A DNA stretch of 64,000 nt, taken from the NCBI RefSeq assembly GCF_033807715.1, contig NC_084590.1, positions 4,744,593 to 4,808,592 of the forward strand, given 5' to 3'. Positions 11,447 through 22,098 of the stretch are shown here, in pieces. The translations under genes and the position numbers were made by a program. A model generated the notes under the pieces. That model was given only the letters and a program-made list of their open reading frames with translations. It was not told where the DNA came from and made no database searches. Source of the stretch: Cololabis saira. Its lineage: Eukaryota > Chordata > Actinopteri > Beloniformes > Belonidae. Within the stretch, counting starts at the first letter, position 1, and the number at the start of each line of letters is the position of its first letter.

Positions 11447-12961
11447 GTAAGTGCCTTTGCAAAGTATTTTATTTTCATGTGTTAAAGGGATGAACAATTT
11501 ATTGATGTAAAGTTAAAATTTAAGTTAATAATATAGTAAATTGATGTTATTTGTTATGATTGGGAACGATTGGGCGCACCTGTCTGTTCTCAGTGACGCT
11601 GCAACGGGCTGCTCTCTCTCTTTCGCTCGACCACTCACTCACTGCGCTGCACGTGGCTGGTTGTTTGGCTTTGGTTTGTGCACGAGGGACGCACGAGGGA
11701 CGCAACGGAGCGGATGTCTCTCACAGGACTTCGCTATGAGCATAACTCCGAACTTCCGAAGCTGAGGCAGATGTTAATAAACCTCTGAAGCTGAAGCAGA
11801 TGTCAAGAAACTTTATAAAGACTCTTAAAGGAACCTCTCTTCAGGACAAGCGGCCAACGAGGTATTTTTTTTTACACGTGGATACAGTGTTTGTTTTTTC
11901 TACATGTATGCATGTATGTACCCTGGTTATTGCCCCTGATGACTCCATTCCTGGGATTAACCAGTATTTGGGTGACTTGGGCCAGTCTGTTAAACCGAGC
12001 CTAAGAAACCTGGGTGTTGTGTTTGACAAAGACATGTCATTAGTGCAACACTGCAAACAGCTGACAAGGAATTGCTTCTTTCATCTGAGGAATATTTCTA
12101 AACTCAGGAAAATGTTGTCGAAAAATGATTTGGAGCTGGTCATTCACGCATTTGTGTCTTCGCGTTTGGTCTACTGTAACAGTTTGTTCTCTTGTCTAAA
12201 CAAGAAGGAGCTGTCTCGCCTGCAGCTAGTGCAAAATTCCGCAGCAAGAATTCTGACCCGCTCTAATAGGAGGTCACACATAACCCCTATTCTCAAAGCT
12301 CTTCATTGGCTGCCAGTTTTCTTTAGGATACATTTTAAAATTCTGGTTTTAACTTTCAGAGCTTTGCATGGTCAGGCTCCACCTTACATCAGCGATCTGA
12401 TCCAGCCCTACACCCCAGCTCGGGCTCTGAGGTCTGTGGATCAGAATCTGCTGATGGTTCCTCGTACTCGCTTCCGGACCAGAGGAGACCGATCCTTCCA
12501 GGCCGTTGCTCCCAGGTTTTGGAACGATCTTCCGCTCTCTCTGCGTTCCATGGAGTCTGTTGACTCCTTCAAAAGGCAACTAAAGACCTTTTTATTTGTG
12601 CAGGCTTTTACCTAATGGTCTTGGGGCTGTTATGATCGTAAATGTGTTGTCTTGGCCTTTTAATCTTAAATTTGTATGTATCTCTTAACTGTGTTTTTAT
12701 TTTAATTGTGAAGCGCTCTGTGACCATGGTCTGTGAAGGGCGCTGTATAAATAAAGTTTACTTACTTACTTACTTATGCTAAGCTTTGTTTCCTTTCATG
12801 CTGTACAATTGTTATTTATGTAGTTCTCACGGCGTGATGAGGGATGAGGAGGAGGTGGATGCAGAAGCCCCAGCAATAAACGCCTGTTTATAAAGAACGA
12901 CCTGTGTCTGTATTGCCTGAAGAGAGCTACATTTCTTTTTAGACCTACCTTTACCCCAACA
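11447..12961 (+). repeat. Putative BEL 3' LTR, split by a LINE fragment
   Basis: A purine-rich tract (GGTGGGAG) precedes TGTAAGTGCC at 11447. After the LINE insert the sequence continues to ACCCCAACA at 12961, with AATAAA at 12875. The TG...CA ends and position after pol fit a 3' LTR. With no 5' LTR in the window the limits cannot be checked. Confidence 0.55.
11900..12776 (+). mobile_element. 5'-truncated LINE fragment (L2-like) inside the LTR
   Basis: An open frame to 12615 encodes the C-terminal part of a LINE reverse transcriptase (NLGVVFDKDMS, HAFVSSRLVYCNSLF, LHWLPVFFRI, APRFWNDLP). It is followed by a short 3' UTR with AATAAA and an ACTT-repeat tail ending near 12776. The endonuclease and RT fingers are missing, as expected from incomplete reverse transcription. 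The exact 5' junction is uncertain. Confidence 0.8.
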
Positions 12962-13118
12962 ATTAAAAATAATAATTTAAGCTTTAAGCAGCAATGAACG
13001 GGCCCTCGTAGCCTTGTGCACGTTCAGGCGTGCTGCAGTGGAAGCGCTTGTATGACTTGCATGTAGATTCTTCAGGCCTGGACATTTAGCGGATGACACC
13101 AGCCACAACTTTCTATAC

Positions 13119-13342
13119 CAGGAGTCACCAATCCTGGTCCTCGAGGGCCGGTGTCCTTCATGTTTTACATGTTTCGCTGCTTCATTGCACCGTGATAAAA
13201 GTGACTCTGTCGTTAAGAGAATTGTGCAGACCTCAATGACAAGCTGATGACGATGATTAATTAGAATCAGGTGTGATAAAGCAGAGAAAACTCTAAAACA
13301 TGCAGGACACCGGCCCTTGAGGGCCAGGATTGGTGACCCCTG
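13119..13342. mobile_element. Palindromic hAT-type MITE
   Basis: The element is 224 bp with long terminal inverted repeats (CAGGAGTCACCAATCCTGG... and its complement ...CCAGGATTGGTGACCCCTG). It is flanked by near-identical 8 bp sites TTCTATAC (13111-13118) and CTCTATAC (13343-13350). The 8 bp duplication and CAGGGGTC-type ends fit hAT. Related copies lie at 21847, 25920 and 47180. Confidence 0.85.
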
Positions 13343-13344
13343 CT

Positions 13345-13850
13345 CTATACCAAACTATTCAAAAGTTATGGCAGAAAGTAGGAACTATCAAATATCGACC
13401 AATCAGATGAAGGGGCGGGGCTAATTTGCAGCAATCATGTTCAAGGACTCAAAACCGAGTCCAATGAAACCACCCATGAGTCTTTATGTCAAACCATTGA
13501 AAAGTTATTGCAGAAAATTGGAACTATCACATATCGACCAATCAAAAGAAGGGGCGGGGCTAATTTGCACCATTTAAGGCGAAGGAGTCAAAACAGAAAC
13601 TGATGACACCACCCACGACTCTCTATGTCAAACCATTCAAAAGTTATGCCAGAAAATAGGGACTATCAAATATTGACCAATCAGAAGACGGGGCGGGGCT
13701 AATTCAGGCCAATGAAGGTCAAGTACTCAATACCGAGTCCGATGACACCACCCACATTTCTTTATCATTACCCGTTCAAAAGTTATTGAAGAAAGTAGGA
13801 ACTATCACATATGGACCAATCAGATGAAGCGTCGCCACGGTAACGCTTTT
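13345..13850. repeat. About 3.5 copies of a 140 bp tandem repeat
   Basis: Units begin CAAAC(C/T)ATT(C/G)AAAAGTTAT at 13351, 13491 and 13631, with a partial unit near 13770. Each contains GACCAATCAGA and GGGGCGGGGCTAAT or close variants. Copies have diverged by scattered substitutions. Confidence 0.8.
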
Positions 13851-15310
13851 GACTGAGAAAAGTAATGCGCATCGTCGCAGGATGGAGACACACATTTTGA
13901 TGTATAACACACCTGCGTGCACGTTATGGTTCGGGCCGCATTAACTGCCGAAGGAATGGCATAAATTGCGCCAAAATGACACGATTAATTCAAAATGGCC
14001 GACTTCCTGTTCAGTTTCGGCCATGGCGGAAAAGAGACTTTTTTTTAAGTTGCGACATGATACAGGTGTGTACCGATTTCCGTGCCTGTACGTCAAACCG
14101 TATTGTGGGGCTTGAAGCGCAACGTTTTCTAGGGGGCGCTGTTGAGCCGTTAGGCCACGCCCATTAATGCAAACCATGAAATATCAAATTTATCGCCAGG
14201 CCTGGCTTGCGTGAAAAATTTGGTGACTTTTGGGGCACGTTTAGGGGGAAAAAAGGCCCTCATTTCGTCTGAAGAAAGAAAGAAAAATTCCTGCAGATAC
14301 AATAGGGCCTATACAATAGGTAAGTGCTCGGGCCCTAATAATACATTTTATTTCTAGTGCACTTTTCATTAAAAACAAGTCTCAAAGTGCTACAAGATAA
14401 AATCGACCATGAATAAAATCAACAGGAAAAGGCTTTTTTAAAAAGGTGGGTTTTTAGGCCACGTTTAAAAGCGTCCACAGTCTGCAATGACCTCAGGTCG
14501 TCTGGGAGGGCATTCCATAGGCGAGGAGCAGCAGAACTGAAGGTTCGATCACCCATTGTGCGGAGTTTAGTTTGTTGGGTTTTGTAGGAGGTACAGTAGG
14601 TGGAGGAGGAACGGAGGGAGCGTGAGGATGTCTGAGGAGTGAGGAAATCCGAGGGAAGTCGGGGCAGTTCCATGAACACATCGATGGGTGAGGAGAGAGA
14701 CCTTGTAATGAATCCGGAGTGATACAGGAGTGATACAGGGAGCCAGTGGAGGGTTTTGAGAAGTGATATGACTGTATTTTCACACCCTCATCAGGATCCT
14801 AGCAGCTGTTCTGAATGTATTGAAGCTTTTGAGTGCTCTTGCTAGGAATCCCGATGAGTGCATTGCAGTATTCCAGCCTGGAGGAAACAAAAGCATGGAC
14901 CAACTTTTTAGCATCTGCCATGGTGAGTGAAGGACGGAGTTTGGCGATGTTCTCGAAGTGATAGTACAAGGTTTTACAGACTTGTTGAATGTGGGCCTCG
15001 TATGTGAGAAGGGGGTCCATTTTTACCCCAAGGTTGGTGATCACTGGAAGTAGTGGAATGTTTTGATCAGAGATGGTGATACTGGTTATGGTGGAAGTGC
15101 TGACCTGGTGCGGAGTACCAACTAGGATGGCCTCAGTCTTGGAGCTGTTTAGCTGAAGAAAGTTTTGCTTCATCCATGCTTTTATCTCCTCCAGGCAGGT
15201 AGTGAGAGTGAAAGAGGTGTAGAGTGCAGAGTGGTCGGAGTGGCTAGAGCCAGTTTTTAAATACAGTTGTGTGTCGTCTGCATAGCAGTGGAATGACAGT
15301 CCATGCCTGC

Positions 15311-15550
15311 TGTAGCAGGGCGAGTGCTACCGGGGCCGACCGAAGGATGGAGAGACACGGCGTTTCGTGCAGACCCTTTTTATTTCTCACAAACCACCCA
15401 CATGTGCACAAGCATCACACAGCTGCAGCTCCTCCGGCCCCTTTGCTGCTGTCCGGCTCCGCCTTATAAGGCAGGCAGGGTGGATAGAACCAGCCACTCA
15501 GGCGGATGGGACACCGGTGCGTGTCCCATCCACCTCTCCACCCTGCCACA
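15311..15550 (-). repeat. LTR (3' LTR in element orientation)
   Basis: Plus-strand ends are TGTAGCAGGG and CCCTGCCACA; read on the minus strand it starts TGTGGCAGGG and ends CTGCTACA. It contains a CCTTATAAGG box and, on the minus strand, AATAAAAAGG as a polyadenylation signal. Confidence 0.92.
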
Positions 15551-16273
15551 CACCCCCAACGCCAACCTCGAGCCGGGGTTCGTCCGGCCGAGCCTACTCC
15601 CCCCCCCCCCCGCCCCCTCGGAGCGGGAGAGGAAGCCCGGAACCCCCCCCGGGCCTTCCTGGTCGGGGGGTCGTCCCCGGCGTCGGCCTGACCAGTGCAA
15701 CGGTCGAGGGGGGCGACCCCGGCGTCGGCCCGCCCGCCGTGGAAGACGCTCTCGGGGCCGGGCCCATGGTGGCCTCGGGCCACACGGTGCCTCCAGGACC
15801 ACCTCCCTCACGGCGCAGCCCCGTTCTGGAGCTGGTGCGTCCCGGACCACGCCCTCCTTGGTGACGCAGCCCTGCGCGGGCTGCTGGTCCGCCTCCAGGA
15901 CCGCCTCTTCCCCCACACTCTGCTCTGGCCGCAGGTCCGGCCCCGTCTCCGCGGGACCCGCCGTCGCTGGCGGCTGCGCCTCCGCAGCCGCCTCCCCAGC
16001 CAACTCCGCCTCCGTCTCCCCCTCCGTCTCCGTCGCCGCCTCCGTCCTAGGAGCCGTCGCCTGGCGGCCCGCAGCTTCTGGCTCCCGGCCTCTAAGCTGC
16101 GCCACCAGCGCTGCCGCGGCGAACCTCAGATGGGGTGCAGGGGTGGGTCGCTCCGTTGGCCCTGCCGCCTCGGGAGCCGTCGCCTGGCGGCCCGCAGCTT
16201 CTGCCTCACGGCCCCTAAGCTGCGGCGCCACCAGCGCTGCCGCGGTGAACCTCAGACGGGGTGGAGGGATGGG

Positions 16274-16402
16274 TCAGTCCGCGGGCATTGAAGCCGCCAA
16301 CACAGCGAGCTGATGCCCGCCCTGGTCCCGGCGCAGGGCGGCCAGGTCCGCCATGACCTGGGCGAGCGCGTCCCGGACCCGCTCCATGGCTCTCTCCTCC
16401 AT
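16274..16402 (-). CDS. Small gag-like open frame of the short LTR element
   Basis: The ATG at 16402 (minus) lies just after the primer-binding-like site and opens 42 codons (MEERAMERVRDALAQVM...), a helical acidic/arginine-rich peptide like the start of some Gag proteins. It stops at 16274. GC-rich sequence beyond stays open in other frames but is repetitive (for example a roughly 100 bp imperfect duplication at 16058-16240 with LRGREAEAAGRQATAP). Whether any of it is translated is unknown. Confidence 0.4.
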   Translation of the reverse strand: MEERAMERVRDALAQVMADLAALRRDQGGHQLAVLAASMPAD

Positions 16403-16407
16403 CCTTC

Positions 16408-16427
16408 GCCCCACGTTGGGTGCCAGA
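16408..16427 (-). promoter_or_regulatory. Primer-binding-site-like sequence
   Basis: Directly inside the 5' LTR the minus strand reads TCTGGCACCCAACGTGGGG. A TGG-initial C-rich match to a tRNA 3' end a couple of bases after the LTR is the usual minus-strand primer site of LTR retroelements. The tRNA species is not assigned. Confidence 0.65.
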
Positions 16428-16667
16428 TGTAGCAGGGCGAGTGCTACCGGGGCCGACCGAAGGATGGAGAGACACAGCGTTTCGTGCAGACCCTTTTTAT
16501 TTCTCACAAACCACCCACATGTGCACAAGCATCACACAGCTGCAGCTCCTCCGGCCCCTTTGCTGCTGTCCGGCTCTGCCTTATAAGGCAGGCAGGGTGG
16601 ATAGAACCAGCCACTCAGGCGGATGGGACACCAGTGCGTGTCCCATCCACCTCTCCACCCTGCCACA
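16428..16667 (-). repeat. LTR (5' LTR in element orientation)
   Basis: The second copy has the same length as the one at 15311 and differs by about three substitutions (for example CACAGCG for CACGGCG and CACCAGTG for CACCGGTG). Confidence 0.92.
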
Positions 16668-17230
16668 CCTGCTTATTACATGACCAAGGGGGAGCAGGTA
16701 TATCGCAAACAGAGATGGTCCTAGTACTGAGCCCTGGGGAACCCCGCAGGTGACCGTGTGGGCCTCTGATGTGACTTTATCCTCTCGTTCACATCCCTCA
16801 GCTTACACTTTTTTTCTTAAGCTTATAGTTAGACATGTTGACATTCTATTGTTGGCTTAATCAGACAATTACTACATGCCAGCTCTTCTTATGTCAGGGC
16901 CTGTGTCAGGCTGGTGTGGTGAGGACCCAGATACAGGAGAGAGAGGGAGGCCAGAGGCAGGAGTTCTCAAAAAACAAAAAGGATTTATTCCAACAAAGGC
17001 AAAAACAAAAGCGCTGCTTGGCAGGATCAAGATTAACTGGAACAGGGATCAAAAACCAGGAGCACATGGAGGGAAGCACAGTACGGACCGACAGGGAACA
17101 AGGGAATGACAAGACCAGATATACTCAGGGGATAACGAGACATGACGAGACACAGGTGCAGACAATCAGGGCAGATGGGACACAGGCGGGGCAAAACAGA
17201 AACTGAAAAGCTGGGGGGAATGTCAAACCC

Positions 17231-18097
17231 TCAAGGGACAGATCCCAGATGTCCCCTACATGGACATATCACCCAGGGCCAACACACGGCCAACGTTCCG
17301 GGGGCCGACCTCGGGACTGGGCCGACCGGCAAGAAAGCTCCGGGGGTCGCCCACGAGGCCGGGCTGACCGGCGAGAAAGCTCCGGGGGTCGCCCACGAGG
17401 CCAGGCAGACCGGCGAGAAAGCTCCGGGGGTCGCCCACGAGGCCCGGCAGACCGGCGAGACAGCTCGGGGGGACGACCCCGAGGCCCAGGCCTGGGTCTT
17501 TGCGTGGGACCTGGACGACTTGGCATGGGGCTTGGCATGGGGCGTGACGGGGACTCCTGATGTGACGGGGACTCTTGACGTGACGGGAAATCTTGACGTG
17601 ACGGGGACTCTTGACGTGAAAGGGAGTCTTGGCTTGGCGTGGGGCTTGGCATGAGAACTTGACTTGGCATGGGAACTTGGCTTGGCATGGGAACCAGGAC
17701 ACGTGGAGCTGGCTGAGGGGGAGCCTGGGTTCGGGGCGCTGGCTGCGGGGGTACCCGGGTCCGGGCGCTGGCTGTGGGGGTACCCGGGTCCGGGCGCTGG
17801 CTGCGGGGGTACCCGGGTCCATAGCGCTGGCTGCGGGGGGTCCGGGACCATCACCGGAGCAGGGGCTGAGCGTCCGGGACCACCACCAACGATGCGCCTG
17901 AGACCACCGCCAGAACAGCGGCTAGCTGGGGCTGACATCGACGCTGTCGCTCCAGAGCCTGAATGCTCCAGAGCCTGAATGCTCCTGGGGCCACCCCGAG
18001 CCAGGCGTGTTCCCCTGAAGGAGGACTTCTCCTCGAGCCACCTCCTATTTTCCCAGAGGGAACTCCAGAGGGAAATCCATTCTCCCGCTGGGTCCAT
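17231..18097 (-). CDS. Gag-like start followed by repeat-encoded frame
   Basis: The ATG at 18097 (minus), 17 bases inside the 5' LTR, begins MDPAGEWISLWSSL, resembling the gag start of fish Gypsy-type elements. The frame stays open for 288 codons, but most of it is proline/arginine/serine repeat translated from tandem DNA repeats. Only the first 40 or so residues look like real protein. I infer a relic or minimal gag rather than a working protein. Confidence 0.4.
   Translation of the reverse strand: MDPAGEWISLWSSLWENRRWLEEKSSFRGTRLARGGPRSIQALEHSGSGATASMSAPASRCSGGGLRRIVGGGPGRSAPAPVMVPDPPQPALWTRVPPQPAPGPGYPHSQRPDPGTPAASAPNPGSPSASSTCPGSHAKPSSHAKSSSHAKPHAKPRLPFTSRVPVTSRFPVTSRVPVTSGVPVTPHAKPHAKSSRSHAKTQAWASGSSPRAVSPVCRASWATPGAFSPVCLASWATPGAFSPVSPASWATPGAFLPVGPVPRSAPGTLAVCWPWVICPCRGHLGSVP
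17295..17860. repeat. GC-rich tandem repeats inside the second short LTR element
   Basis: Three kinds lie end to end: roughly 45-51 bp units with GAAAGCTCCGGGGGTCGCCC (17330-17490), roughly 15 bp units GACGGGGACTCTTGACGT and variants (17548-17625), and roughly 36 bp units GGGGTACCCGGGTCC (17735-17850). Confidence 0.8.
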
Positions 18098-18462
18098 TTG
18101 TGGTCGGTCCGTTCTGTCAGGGCCTGTGTCACGCTGGTGTGGTGAGGACCCAGATGCAGGAGAGAGAGGAAGGCCGGAGGCAGGAGTTCTCAAAAAACAA
18201 AAATGATTTATTCCAACAAAGGCAAAAACAAAAGCGCTGCTTGGCAGGATCAAGATTAACTGGAACAGGAATCAAAAACCAGGAGCACATGGAGGGAAGC
18301 ACAGTACGGACCAACAGGGAACAAGGGAATGACAAGACCAGATATACTCAGGGGATAACGAGACATGACGAGACACAGGTGCAGACAATCAGGGCAGATG
18401 GGACACAGGCGGGGCAAAACAGAAACGGAAAACTGGGGGGAATGTAAAACCCTGACATCTTA

Positions 18463-20879
18463 TACACTCCATACCTACTACCGACGTCTTCTGCCGTCAA
18501 CGATGTAATCACCAAGAACTAAGCTTCCAACACTATGCAACTTAGCAGCAGTGTTTGCAAATGTTCAATTGAACAATGGTTTCAAGCAACATTTGTATTG
18601 TATCTGTGTGGTTACAACTAGGGGTGTTGAATTAGCGCGTTAATCGTCATTAATTAATTACAAAAACAAAACAAAACAAAACAAATATATATATATATAA
18701 AAATTTAAAAATGCTTAAAATCAAAAAGGGAGGGGGGTTTTCCTTTCACTGCCGTCCTACCTGCCTCATGCTGGGGCTCCCGGTCGGGCAACTGGAGTCG
18801 GGTGGGGGCCTCCTGCTCGCTTCCCTGACGCCCCGGTCTGACCTCACCCCTCACTGCAATACATAAATTACCAATTCTAACTCTAATAATTATTCCTGGC
18901 ATTATCATGATATATTGTTTCATAGTGTATTATTATATTAAGTTATGAAATCTCATGGGATGTTAAACTATAGTATTATTATATTGTTATATATTATAGT
19001 GTGGTGATATCATTTTGTTATATGTTATAATATTATAAAAATTATGTTATATTAGGATATTACTATATGATTATGCTATTATAGTATTACATATATTTAT
19101 ATTATATCGTGCTACATCACTCTATATGATAATTATTTATTTGTTTATTTATTCATCTTCGAATTAATATTCTTAATTTATTTATCCTCTTTCATCATAT
19201 TATTTACACACACACACACACACACACACATCATTCTAACTGATGTCGTCTTTTGTCACTGTTTGTACTGTATGTTAATAAAACATTTTTTATTAATTAC
19301 AGGCATATTTAGCGCGTTTATTTTTTTTAATCACTTAATCTATTTTTTAATCTCTAACTTTACTTTTTCTGTTTGCAAGTTGCTTTTATTATGAAATCTG
19401 TGTTTGTGCGGTGGGCTTCTTGTGCTTGAGTTGTGGGTGGAAATCAATGGTCATTCCCACCTTGAAGTGGACATTGATTGGTTGTCCCTGTGTCATGCTG
19501 AGTGCCAGGCTGTGTCTAATTATTTGTTTATTATGTTATTGTGTTAAACATTTTATTTGCATGCATGTTTTTGTTGCTTTGTTTAGTTATTGTTCTTTGA
19601 AATGTAACTTTTTCTGTGTTTTTGAGTTGGCATGCAATTACCTGTTTTTTGAGTTGATTAGACACAGCTGAACACCATTAAGGCAGGAACCGGAGTCTGA
19701 CTGACAGCTGCAGTGGCCAATGAACCACTGCAGGCTGGCCCCCCCAGACCACTGGTGGACCAGGGGAGGGTTCCATTCCCCATAGATATTCAAGGGAGAT
19801 CCATTCGAGCTGGAGAGTGGAGGAACTAGAGTGGAGGAACGAGAGTGGATGGACTGTGGTGGATGGACGGAGAAGGAACGGTGGTGGCTGGACGGAGAAT
19901 GGGCAGAGCTGAGGAGGATGGACTGATGTACAGAGGCCCATGGGGGCCCAGGTGGTTGGGGAGCCCCCGGCGGACTCGGACCGGGGATCCCTGTTGGCGT
20001 GGGCCTGACTGCCGATGCTTCCAGAGGGGGCGCTAGAGGACAGTGAGCCCGGAACAGAATGACTGAGACTGTTCACCTTTTAACCTTTTTTACCTTTTAT
20101 GGATTGGCCATTTTAAGAACAGTTCTCCCATTTTAAGTGACACCCTTGATTTTATAACAGTCTTTGCGCAATAAATGTTTGTTGCTGCACCCCTGTTTTG
20201 TTTGTGGGTTACTAAGCGCTGCTCACCCTCGAAGAACGAACTTAAAACTATTTCATTGGAGACTTGGTTCTTGTAGTACCAAACCGCACAGAACCACCCC
20301 TTTGACACCTGTGTTTGGGCTTGTTTAGCAGACGCTGGTCTCCCATTGTAGCTAGACAGGCATGGGAGGAAGCGGAGTAGCGGAGAAGAGAGGTGAAAAT
20401 GGAGGAGGATGTGAAAGTTGTCAGCCCAGTGAATGGGGAATTTAAAATACAAAACACAATTTACAAAAACGCCTCGACGGCACCACTGATAAAGGTACAG
20501 TGGAAAAGAACTCCAAAGTTTCCACCGAACCAGCTCAAGTTTAGCCTACCACATAAATGCGAAGCACCGTGTCGTGAGTGCAGCCACAGCTAACGGGGGG
20601 GGTGTTGAGGGGTGGCATCCGCTGCAAACCTGAAATGAGAGAAACACAGGGAAACACTCAATGAGCACACCGGCCTTTGGAATCTGCAAGAGAGAAAACA
20701 AATGAACATCTCTCATCTCATCTCCGTGTGGATGACCATGTAGCATTCGTAGCTCACAGAGAGCTCTGTGGGTGAGGGAAGCAAGTTTGAGAATGAATGA
20801 AGAATGAATGAAGACTCATCGACACATGGAACCCCAAAACAACACAGCCACTCCTCGGTCAACACTTTAGCACGGTCTG
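18463..20879. other. Gene-poor stretch with AT-rich and microsatellite sequence
   Basis: No confident gene. It holds AT-rich DNA (18860-19200), a CA microsatellite (19206-19230), and motifs such as TTAATCGTCATTAATTAATT near 18642 that resemble the ends of the element at 59506. A 66-codon frame at 20393-20593 (begins MKMEEDVKVV) has non-random amino acid use but no family I recognise. It may be transposon debris. Confidence 0.4.
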
Positions 20880-21454
20880 CGCTTCCTGATTGAAGAAGCA
20901 GAAAAGCTTCAGTGGGAGAACTCCATGAAGCTCTCCAGCATTTGCGCAATAATAAAGCTCCGGGCCCAGACGGCTTTCCAGCAGAATTTTACAAAGAATT
21001 CTGGACGATATTAGCTACCTACATTTCATTAAATGATCTTCAGTGTTGTGCATGAGCGAGTTCAAATGAACGCGTTCATTGAACACGTTCATTTCTGTGA
21101 GAACATTGAACTGAACGCAACATATTTGCAAATAACGAACTTGAACCTGAACTGGTTCATTCTGCAGATCACGAACTGGAATTTGAACTGTTCAGATTAT
21201 GTGAGTTTCAGCTTCACTGTTTAGGTCCAATTATTACGGAATAATCCTTATTTCACAAGCGGGCGGCACGCACATTTAAAATACTCGACGAGACGGCGAC
21301 TTCACACTACATTATCCACAATGCAGCGCACACACTAGCATAACAACGGGCACCAGCTCCATGGCAACGGAGGCCCGAGCCCGGTGCATCTTTACATGAC
21401 CAGTGAAGAGAGAGACGTTGCAGACGTTGCTGACGCAGCGTCAGCGAGCCGTCA

Positions 21455-21676
21455 GATGATGATCCTTATCATTATTTGCGGGAATTTTACACATCGTCTC
21501 CCAAAGAGTCCGACGGTAAAAATCCAACCTTTCTGTGCAAATCATGTCAACCTGCTCTGAGAAAACAAGTCTGAACGTCTGCCTCGTCAACTTCACATTT
21601 GAAACGTCATGTGGAGTTAAAGCATCCGTCCAGTGTGAGAAAATATCTGCGAGTCCTTGACAATGAAAAAAAGTGA
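21455..21676 (+). pseudogene. BED-type zinc-finger remnant
   Basis: The frame starting at 21455 reads acidic/tyrosine residues, then FLCKSCQPALRKQV, one TGA stop, then SHLKRHVELKHPSS. C-x2-C followed by an H...H block with LKRHxxxKHP is the signature of BED fingers, the DNA-binding part of many hAT transposases. The stop falls between the cysteine and histidine pairs, so the finger is not made intact. The frame closes at 21674-21676. Confidence 0.7.
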
Positions 21677-21846
21677 TCAGGAAAGAGCAAGAAGACAGCC
21701 CCAAACGACCCCAGTCACTGCTGCACCTTCAGGGGGTTGATTTACCTGCAACAGGTAGACAAACTGATAATGGACTACATTGTTGGAGATTTACAGCCTC
21801 TGAGTTAAGTTGAAAAGCCACTAGGACAAAACATGATTGTATTCAG

Positions 21847-22047
21847 CAGGGGTCTCCAACCCTGTCCTGCATGTTTTAGATGTTTCCTTGCATCATCACA
21901 CCTGATTCTAATTAATGGTCGTCATCAGCTTGTCATCCAGGTCTGCACAAGTCTGTTAATGACAGTCATTTATATCAGGGTGCTGAAGCAGGGAAACATC
22001 TAAAACATGCAGAACAGGGTCCTGAGGACCAGGGTTGGAGACCACTG
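21847..22047. mobile_element. Palindromic hAT-type MITE (older copy)
   Basis: Ends CAGGGGTCTCCAACCC and GGGTTGGAGACCACTG are inverted repeats matching the family at 13119, 25920 and 47180. Flanking 8 bp sites are only partly alike, so the copy is old or the ends are slightly off. Confidence 0.8.
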
Positions 22048-22098
22048 CTGTATACAGTGAACAATTTTAGGATAGGGGAGCGTTTCATTCGTACTTAT

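Larger units (their letters stand above)
2371..12961 (+). mobile_element. Decayed BEL/Pao LTR retrotransposon with nested LINEs
   Basis: Gag-like, protease, reverse transcriptase, RNase H and integrase regions follow in BEL/Pao order on the plus strand. The element is broken by frameshifts and stops. A 3.4 kb LINE interrupts pol after the RT region, and a LINE fragment interrupts the putative 3' LTR. I could not find a 5' LTR: gag-like sequence abuts LINE-UTR-like sequence near 2370. The right limit is set by a TGTAAG...CCAACA LTR-like segment. Domain content makes the class secure; the outer limits are approximate. Confidence 0.8.
12985..14340. mobile_element. Interspersed element bounded by GGGCCC motifs
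   Basis: The segment runs from ACGGGCCCTCG (about 12998) to TGCTCGGGCCCTAATA (ends 14340). Its last 375 bp (13966-14340) is repeated at 30674-31060, proving it is dispersed. It contains a hAT-type MITE and a 140 bp tandem repeat block. No protein is recognisable. The class is not determined. Confidence 0.6.
15311..16667 (-). mobile_element. Short non-autonomous LTR retrotransposon, 1,357 bp
   Basis: Two 240 bp LTRs in direct orientation flank an internal region of only 877 bp. The target duplication CCTGC is perfect (15306-15310 and 16668-16672). On the minus strand the order is 5' LTR, primer-binding-like sequence, a short gag-like start, then GC-rich repeats and the 3' LTR. No protease, RT or integrase is present, so it must have been mobilised by a related full element. 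Three differences were noted between LTRs, which makes it fairly young. Confidence 0.9.
14338..16802 (-). mobile_element. Minus-strand LINE (L2-like), split by an LTR element
   Basis: Reading leftwards on the minus strand: [10 protein letters not shown] (near 16735), then after the inserted LTR element the catalytic YADD (complement of 15273-15284), the thumb region LVHAFVSSRLEYCNALI and the C-terminal LRSLQTVDAFKRGLKT (14419-14679). A 3' UTR ends near 14340. Frameshifts and stops break the RT. It is truncated at about 16802, so the endonuclease is missing. Confidence 0.85.
16892..18457 (-). mobile_element. Second short LTR retrotransposon, about 1.57 kb
   Basis: LTR copies at 16892-17233 and 18115-18457 (about 342 bp, TGTCAGGGCC...; minus-strand end motifs TGTCAGGG and CCTGACA) flank an 881 bp GC-rich interior. 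TCTTA flanks both sides (16887-16891 and 18458-18462), a perfect 5 bp target duplication. AATAAA lies on the minus strand within the LTR. No pol domains are seen. A solo LTR of the same family is at 22099-22436. Confidence 0.9.

Noticed and set aside
15303..16313. 336-codon plus-strand frame and other GC-rich frames as a host gene
   Set aside because: They overlap two LTRs and run against the element's own orientation. Composition is driven by GC bias.
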